From the NCBI GenBank assembly GCA_025890175.1, contig JANPYM010000012.1, positions 1,307,892-1,371,891 on the forward strand: DNA of 64,000 bases, given 5' to 3'. The position numbers and the translations under genes are program-made. Each line of letters starts with the position of its first letter. The first letter of the stretch is position 1. The notes below the pieces were generated by a model. That model had not been told where the DNA came from. It ran no database searches and was given only the letters and a program-made list of their open reading frames with translations. Below are positions 56,913-64,000 of the stretch, piece by piece. The stretch comes from Ciborinia camelliae. Taxonomy: Eukaryota > Ascomycota > Leotiomycetes > Helotiales > Sclerotiniaceae.

Positions 56913-58446
56913 ATGCGTGGTAAGATTGCCAGAGAAAGAGATCACAGGCGCTATTATATGGAACTGGCCAAAAAAGCATATCCTGAAGATAATCCTGAAA
57001 TTGCTTTGCAGAAATATGTTCTCGAGAGTTGGATTCCGAAGGTTAAGTTCATGTATAAAGGTTCTCGCTATTTTATTAATGATGGTATGTTCCCTATCTT
57101 GAGTTTCTAGTCTTGAATGCTGGAAGGAGTTATATCATTACTAACACTTGATAGACATTCTCCACTTCCGAGATAAAGAACTCTGCATTGCCAGATTTGA
57201 GATAGTTACTGGCAAAGGTCTACGATTGTTCCTGAATAAACTCCAAAATCCAAATAATCTACAAGAAATCGACCATGTGACAGAAAGTCAGTCATTAATT
57301 CGAAAGTTATTTAAACATCGGAGTGAAAATCAATGGAACTTACCAAGAGATCACAAGAATCATCTCTTTAATTTCCCACGGGGTATGTTCCTGCTACATC
57401 AATATTCTTTCATTGGCTAACATATCACAGAGATACTGGATCAAATATTCAAATACGCCCTAATTCTCCCCGATGGCTTTCTATCCCCAAGATTAGTGAC
57501 CTCTAATTGGAGGAAGGTTTACAGTGAACCAAAATATATTGTCACTTTTCCAGAACCCAAGTTTGAAAGAGAACACATCCCTGACAATATCCGCTGGTCA
57601 TTCCCATACAACATCGAATATTTTGACCATTTTCTTCCATCATTGAAACGACGATCTCTGCACGATAAAAACGGGCCATACACCGAACTCACCAGAATTC
57701 TTCGTCCCAACATCGACGCAACTCTCCTTCGAACATGTAAAGCGTTTCATGAACTCGGTTCCGAGATGCTGTATGGCAAAAACATACTCACCTTCGATTT
57801 GGGAAATCCATCTATCGAGACAAGTCCTCCTTCATATATTGGAAAGACTTCGTACCTGCCCGATCCAAATAGGCCTATCATGAACGATGAGCTCGGAGAA
57901 AATAAAGATGTAACTACCAAGGCTATTCGACAAATCCAGAGCAAAGCCCCCATCAAATCGATTCCAGGATGGTGTTACTATGACCCCTTCATTCGCTTCC
58001 TCTACCATATTCGGCCCCACAACGCCGCTCATATCAAGACGTTGCGGTTTGAGGGAGAAATCAAGACACATATCTGCAGTCCCCACTCTAACTGTTACAG
58101 ATGTTATCAGACTGATTTGATCTCGAGCTTGAGACTTTACATCCCTTTCATCAATCACTTCTGTACGGGCTTGAAAGAGTTGATTCTATATGTGGGCCAT
58201 GATTCAAAACTTCAGGTCTTGACTTACGCCCAGCGACAAAGGGAATTCGAAGGGGCGTTCGGAAAATTTCTTGAAAATGGGATTAGAGAGCTCAAGACTG
58301 TTAGAGTTCTGACCATCGTTCCAGCTGGTTCGAACTATTATACACCTGGTTCGATCTCTCGTACATACGGAGTTCGGGTACAGGTTCATGTCGCTGATGA
58401 GACTAGACAATGGTTTAAAGAACGAGCAAATGCCTGGGATAGTTAG
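56913..58446 (+). CDS. F-box-like protein (471 aa)
   Basis: Three exons (56913-57084, 57155-57382, 57431-58446) with canonical sites. The join at the second intron creates FNFPREILDQIFKYALILPD (about residues 129-148), an F-box-like helix pair as found in many Leotiomycete proteins. Before it lies a basic domain (MRGKIARERDHRRYYMELAK). After it, LLRTCKAFHELGSEMLYGKN is the usual second motif of this class, and a Leu-rich region includes HIKTLRFEG and GLKELILYVG. F-box proteins select substrates for SCF ubiquitin ligases. The target is unknown. The gene has its own TATA box. Confidence 0.78.
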
Positions 58447-59463
58447 GATAGATTGATGAATACGGAAGCGAGGATTATGTTGCAGAAGTATCTCGTTTAG
58501 CTAGCGAAGCTTTGCGCATTTATAATCCATGAGGATTTTCGTGGGGACTTCGGATTTGCTTTGGGGGGGGTTTATTATAAGGGCTTCTTAGAGAGCTTTT
58601 TTATAATGACTGCAAATTCTTTGCCGCCTTTAGGTATTTTTAAGGGCTGTTGATTTTTATAAATAGTAAGAATAATACTTCGTCAGTTCATATACCATCT
58701 GTGCGAGAATGCAAAAGACACATCGCATCGGCTATTGCTTAGTGACACATTTATATTTTAACAATGTTATTGAACTTGTTATTATTGTGTATCGAGCTAG
58801 TGCATGTAGAACTATTTTATATCAGTAAATTTTATATAGAAAAGGGCAAGTTATTTTTACAAGATAGAACCATAGTATTATTCAAGTCCCCTCATTTTTA
58901 TGGACGGTTTTTCTTCTTTACACTCATCTTCTCGCCTCATTTTCTCGCCCTTTTTTTCCTACCTCCTTCCCCCTGCTTCTAATACCTACTAGTACCCCTT
59001 TTTACTATTTTCTACCTGCACCCCCCATATTTTCCTCGGCTTCTATGATTAAAAATTCAACAGCAACCTTTTATTAACTATTATACTCCCGATATTTCCT
59101 GCTATTCTTTTCTCTTTTTCCCCCTCACTTCTCCTCTTTTCATCGGGATGATACATCATTAATGACCTTATATATCCAAAAGAATGCGAACAATCTAAAG
59201 ACATTGTTTATTAAAACATGATTCACGTCTTTATAATATTCTCTTTCCCAATTGATACGGTATGATATTTTGCCTAAAACCTTGCAGGTCAAGGACTGTA
59301 TGAATAATCATATTCTCTCGTGATGAACAATTTCGCGCTCAACACCCTATGAATACAATACATATGATACGAGTACCAGAAGTTTATCCTATCAAACCCT
59401 TCAATATCAGACCATTCACAGGAGCCTATCCAATCATTATTACCACAATATACATGATTAAAA
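58447..59463. other. Spacer between convergent genes
   Basis: 1 kb with pyrimidine-rich stretches (58900-59140) and no supported gene. Confidence 0.5.
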
Positions 59464-61642
59464 TTACATATTTCCACCCCCCTGATCCGTTCCACTTTCA
59501 CTCCCAGCAGTATCATGAATCCCCCAAAAAGGATCAAACATTGCCCCTACATTCCCCACCATATCCGTCCCCATCCCAATCCCACTCCCACTCTCCATTT
59601 CCGCTTGTCCAAAATCAATCCCATTCATCCATTGACCACCTCCATCATCCGCATGTCCAGCATTCCAATCTGAGTATTGTTCGTTTCCATTACCAATCTC
59701 TAATAAACCAAGCGTAGCAGCGCTTTCGGTTGTGGGTGAAAGGACACCTGTAGTGTTTAGGTTTAGGGGACCATGGGATTGGAGTGTATTATGGCCATTT
59801 GTATAGGTGATGTGGTCTAAGGAGAGAGGACCGGGTGTTACGCCGGTGGTAAAGAGAGAGGAAGTTGAGACTTCGAGGGTGGGATTTGTGAAGAAGCGGC
59901 GGCTTTGGGTGGTGGTGAAAAAGTGAAGGATTTCTTTGACGTTTCGATACTATAACGGCCGTTATGTCAGTAAATGCATACCCGTCCAATCTAATATAAA
60001 TATAAAGAATAGGAGATATTCCGGATACTCACAATGCCATCAACATGAGAATTGACCTCTCTCAACCCCTCCAAAATATCCGTAACCTTTTCCAACCTCG
60101 CCATGATCCTACCTCTCTCTTCCTCGCTTCGAAACCCTACAATATCTGCTGCTCGTATAATTATATTACTGCATTGATATACACATGTAGCTATTCCCGT
60201 ATCACTAATCAATGTATGACCAATACTTTGTACTGCATGACAAATATCCAATATCATGATAGCATGTTCGAATGCTTTCCTTTGACAGTATTGCACGTAT
60301 TCCTGAGGAGTATTTTCCAAAATGGTATCGGATATCGAGTACTTGGTTCCTGGAAATATGAATCGGTAAAGGTCAGTATGACATTGTTGCCATAAAACAT
60401 GAAACATAACGAATCTTGTTAATTGTGGCGAGTAAGCCCGAAGAAAGAGATTATCTTCGTTATATTGAAGGTTTTCTGGTAGTGAAGAGCGCAGTTGTTC
60501 TAATTCTGCTTCCAACTTTCGTAACATGACTTGTGAATCGTATGGATTGGAATTTTCACGTATGAGGTTCCTCGTATATCTAAAGAGAGTATAATCAGCC
60601 CTAAATTCGATATAAGAGATCCAGAACGAGAGACATACTCTAAAATTCGATGCCGTATATCAGATATACGAAAATAAAATGTTCTCAGCCCCAAATGCAT
60701 AGATTCCGCCTCATTATTTCTCGTAGATATCAAAGGAGCAGTCTCTCCCGGTATTACAAGATCAAAATCCTTTTCACTACATGGCAATTGAATATGCATC
60801 GAATGCGAAGGACAAACCAATAATTCTGGGAACCCTCCAGCAGAAAGTCTTTCAATATGGAAAATCGACCACATCAATCTCCTTCTACATTCCCTCACCA
60901 AAGTCGACAAACTATTATTCTCATAATTCAGACCCAATACAAATGTCATCTTAGCAGCCACAGCTGTGAGCGCTTGAGATTTAAAGTATTCCCTGTGTTC
61001 TGTGTTCAAAACGATAAAAGACAATGATGAGAAGAACTTCCACCAATACAGTAGAGGGTCTACTTAAATCTTGCCAAACGTATTTTTCTGCTTCATCCAT
61101 CCATTTTGGGCTATGGCACGACTTTCATCATCCTTCGAGACGAATGCTATTGATGAGGCACACATGACTTTAACCAAAGCTGGATTTACAGTACCATTGT
61201 TCCAATTCCTTAGAAATGTGGCACGGTGAATAAACCCTTTACCAGGGGTTGAAGACACAAATTCGAAATATGCATCTATGTACTGCTTGGTGGTAGCTTT
61301 GGAGATTCCAAGATCCCTAGAGCAATTAGCAATTTTCCGACGGAATTTTCAACCCCGAAATTCTCACACTGAACCATCCGTCTTATCACCAACCTCCATC
61401 GGACTCCCTCCAGCAGAGACGGCAGCAACCACAGCCCCGGGACTATCACCACTTTGGCTCGTGCTTGCTGGTTGTTGTCTCGGGGCACTCCTCCTCACCC
61501 CTCTACTTGTAGATTCATATTCACATATATATCCTTTCTGTTCACACCTCCTACAATTCGGCATCGTTCCACTACATCTCGCCTTATGGGAATGACAGAC
61601 CCGACAAGCCTTTCTCGGGGTAATTGTTACAGATTTCTTCAA
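59464..61642 (-). CDS. Zn2Cys6 fungal transcription factor, reading frame interrupted
   Basis: Exons end-to-start: 61642-61378, 61316-60639, 60579-60033, 59949-59464. The first carries a Zn2Cys6 cluster (CRVCHSHKARCSGTMPNC, then RRCEQKGYIC). The rest is the fungal-specific regulatory domain: STPGKGFIHRATFLRNW, KMTFVLGLNYENNSLSTLVR, CRRRLMWSIFHIERL, FVMFHVLWQQCHTDLYRFIF and a Gly-rich acidic tail. Two defects break exon 2. An A-run (T4 at 61104-61107 on the plus strand) seems one base short, and a 7-bp unit is duplicated at 60994-61007. Between them the protein continues in a shifted frame (KWMDEAEKYVWQDLSRPSTV). No ATG precedes the zinc cluster in frame, so the listed start is only where the frame opens. 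Target genes unknown. Confidence 0.7.
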
Positions 61643-62179
61643 AAAGATGTCTTGGAGACGTTAGGTCACGGCTGTGAAACAATTCTTGGCAAGAACAAAA
61701 GATCTTTCGATTAATGATGATCACGTGGAACCGACGATAAACGCCAACAAATATTTTTCACGATATTTCCAAGGTCCGGATTTTGTGCCTTCCGAGATGG
61801 GTTAAGGATTGATGTGATCATTTTGAGAGAACTTCGAGATGTTTGCCTGTAAAGTTCACAGACAATCCGGAGAGACCAATTCAACATTTAGTGATGATGG
61901 TGACAGCGGTCTTTCCGAATGTGTTACAAGCTTTCATATTTGTACACTCTCCTTGATGAGAAATCTTTCAATCTTTTCCAAACCCATGTTGCTGTCTGTA
62001 TACTGTTGGTAAAAATCCCAGACGTTCAGAATCTCCGAAGAAGAAGTTCCGATAAACTTTCTACAACTTTTCTTGGTTCGGCCCCCGTTATACCCTTCAT
62101 CAGCCGGACGCTAAAACCAAGAAATAGAGCGCGTTTCAAGTAGAGCACGTTTAATTCTGCGGTTTTATATCACGAGGTG

Positions 62180-62557
62180 ATGACAGTGGAGACTACAACA
62201 TTCCACTCTTCCGTATCGATTTTGGGCACCGCATCCAAAAATAATGCTCAGCTTACAAATCTTTACACATCTGAGCGCTTGAACAGAATAGCCGACAAAA
62301 TCCGCTGCATTGATTCAAGTAATTATCAACGGCACCCCTTTCAATCCTCGGGGTTCCAAGATCTGCATCAAGGTCTGCACAACACCGTTTTTCCATTTCT
62401 AGAACATTGGTACCAGCCCATTGTCATGGAGCTGGACATTCCACGCGGATCGATCCGTGCCTATAGAAGTCTTAAATGGGAAACTAAACAAGACGACATG
62501 AGTCAAATCACCAGACTGAATGAAATACCCTTGTATGCGTTCGACTTTGGGGATTAA
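62180..62557 (+). CDS. Small hypothetical ORF, 125 aa
   Basis: ATG-started frame with a balanced composition, including SSGFQDLHQGLHNTVFPFLE and a terminal LYAFDFGD. No family recognised. It may be a fragment of a decayed gene. Confidence 0.25.
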   Translation: MTVETTTFHSSVSILGTASKNNAQLTNLYTSERLNRIADKIRCIDSSNYQRHPFQSSGFQDLHQGLHNTVFPFLEHWYQPIVMELDIPRGSIRAYRSLKWETKQDDMSQITRLNEIPLYAFDFGD

Positions 62558-63560
62558 TGATTCAGGATACCGATAGAATGGCTCGATTCACAATCCTTTT
62601 CTACTTGCTGATGCTTCCGGTCACCAGTGTTTGTCCCGCTGTGACGAGTGGGATTGTGGTGGTTTATACTACCAGGATATCGGGAGTCGTTTCTCTATAG
62701 ATAAGAGATTCATCAAATCCTATGATGAGATCCGATTTCATGTGGTTCAGAGATTCTGACAATGAACATTGGAAGCGACAAATGATCTAAAAGGCTTGGG
62801 TATTTGAAGACTGCGCTAGTATTTCCATCGACCCAGAGTCCTGGCACCGAAAAAGAAGTAAATCAAATAATAACGTCGAACCCTTCTAGTCCATGAAATA
62901 CGCATCTCCAGGGGTTATTTCCCAGATACCAGATGGCGTTTGAATAAAATCAGTTCTAATTCTTGTCGCACTATCAATCCGTAATCTAGAGTCTCGCTTC
63001 CTTGGTTATATCATGTTTAAAGGGCTAGGGTGTATGATGTGACATAACAATGTACTACCTACTGACAGGCTGTGACAGCTTTATAGGATAAGATAAGAAT
63101 AATTTACTGACGGCACGACTCATTGTTCATAGTAGCTAAATCTTATTTCCAAGGAACCGACCTTCGAGTCATAGAATTTAGAATTATAAGGTTAGTCATA
63201 TGTTAATATACCATCTCAATCCCAATCCATATCGCATTTCCGTCACGCACAAAATTAAATCCCAAACCCAAAATTTTATCCACGCAACTCAACCCCCACT
63301 CCAAACTTTCCATCTTCAACAACATCCTGGTGACATCATACCTCTCTTTGATTGCTCTAGTCTTCTCTCTCCAAAAAAGCGAACAGACAAGTCGTGCAAG
63401 CCATGCAAGGACCTCTCCATCAGCGTCGGTCCAAACACGCTACAACTTACCCCGCCAATCCCCATCCCATCCCCCCCTCTCCCTTCAAAAGCTCGTTTCG
63501 CTTCTCCCGTTCCACCTCCTGCCACCTTCAAGATTCCCTCCTTACTCCTTCTCAACACTC

Positions 63561-63595
63561 ACAAATCACAAATCACAAATCACAAATTACAAATT
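63561..63595. repeat. Heptamer tandem repeat ACAAATC
   Basis: Three perfect copies and two ending in T. Confidence 0.9.
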
Positions 63596-63950
63596 CCACT
63601 TAAAAACCCCTTTCTTATTTTATTTTTATTTTTCTAAAAAAAAGAAACTAAACCAAACTAAATCCCAGATACAACAACATTCAAAATAGAATAGAATAAC
63701 CCAACCAAATTAATCAAATCAATCATCCAAGAAAAATCCAAATAAACTAACATCTCTAACACATTATAAATATAAAAATTTCATCATTACTAATAGAGTA
63801 AATAAGTATATCACGCACTTCTGAGGAACTAGACTATACTGGACTAGGCTGGACAGTAAAACCAACTTCAGATTATATAATGAGCATGCAGGGGGTTAGC
63901 TACTAGGAATGAATGAGCGGAAGCAAGTTTGAGGTATTTCGGGTACAAAC

Positions 63951-63966
63951 GGGGGGGGGGGGGGGG
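63951..63966. repeat. Poly-G run, 16 bases
   Basis: Sixteen consecutive G near the right edge. Length in such runs is unreliable in most sequencing methods. Confidence 0.9.
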
Positions 63967-64000
63967 TTATATCGATGCGGGGGATTGGATGAGTATGTAC

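Larger units (their letters stand above)
61643..64000. other. Right-edge region without a convincing gene
   Basis: 2.36 kb. It holds the weak ORF at 62180, a 7-bp repeat and a poly-G run. Open frames at 63200-63690 are Pro/Ser-rich, overlap in several frames and have no support. A gene may begin beyond the window. Confidence 0.5.

Noticed and set aside
63200..63690. Overlapping Pro/Ser-rich ORFs at the right edge
   Set aside because: Open in several frames on both strands, low complexity, extending into a heptamer repeat.

Overview
The window is nuclear DNA of a filamentous ascomycete (Pezizomycotina). The evidence is many short spliceosomal introns of about 45-75 nt with GTAAGT-like donors and CTAA(C/T) branch sites, together with a HET-domain gene, a Zn2Cys6 regulator and fungal-style F-box, BTB and MYND proteins. 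The protein style and AT-rich intergenic DNA suggest Leotiomycetes, perhaps Sclerotiniaceae such as Botrytis or Sclerotinia. That placement is recognition and inference, not a computed result. I saw no tRNA, rRNA, CRISPR array, bacterial operon or intact transposon.

Left part (1-25.6 kb). The window opens with the 3' part of a proline-rich gene that carries two apparent frameshifts in C-runs, then 1.5 kb packed with simple repeats. Next come a 729-residue coiled-coil protein (-), a membrane-anchored cytochrome b5-domain protein of the IRC21/NCB5OR type (+), and a five-exon NBS1/nibrin gene (-) whose FHA, BRCT-region, Mre11-binding and C-terminal motifs can all be read. Between NBS1 and a HET-domain gene lies a decayed stretch holding a GTPase relic (-) and a TPR-like relic (+), both broken by nonsense codons of the C-to-T / G-to-A type. 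Then follow an 1110-residue F-box-like protein with internal repeats, the eEF1A-chaperone family protein PBDC1/YPL225W, and a BTB/POZ protein.

Middle part (25.6-39.7 kb) is gene-poor. It holds a glycine-zipper protein, a small predicted secreted or type I membrane protein, a 120-bp minisatellite that is mostly open in one frame, and GPI2 (PIG-C), a subunit of the first enzyme of GPI-anchor synthesis.

The most striking region is 39.7-49.8 kb, a local family of six related loci. Four have an N-terminal MYND zinc finger (39.7 +, 41.9 +, 46.0 -, 48.3 +), one is intact but lacks the finger (44.8 -), and one is a frameshifted relic (44.0 +). They share a core of about 350 residues that I do not recognise. 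One member has exchanged its C-terminal core for tandem repeats. This looks like an actively duplicating and diversifying fungal family.

Right part (49.8-64 kb). A six-exon OPT-family oligopeptide transporter is followed by a run of interlocking palindromes with E-box cores, an F-box-like gene, and a Zn2Cys6 transcription factor (-). The regulator's frame is broken by a 1-bp loss and a 7-bp tandem duplication, and it has no obvious ATG. The last 2.4 kb hold only weak ORFs and simple repeats.
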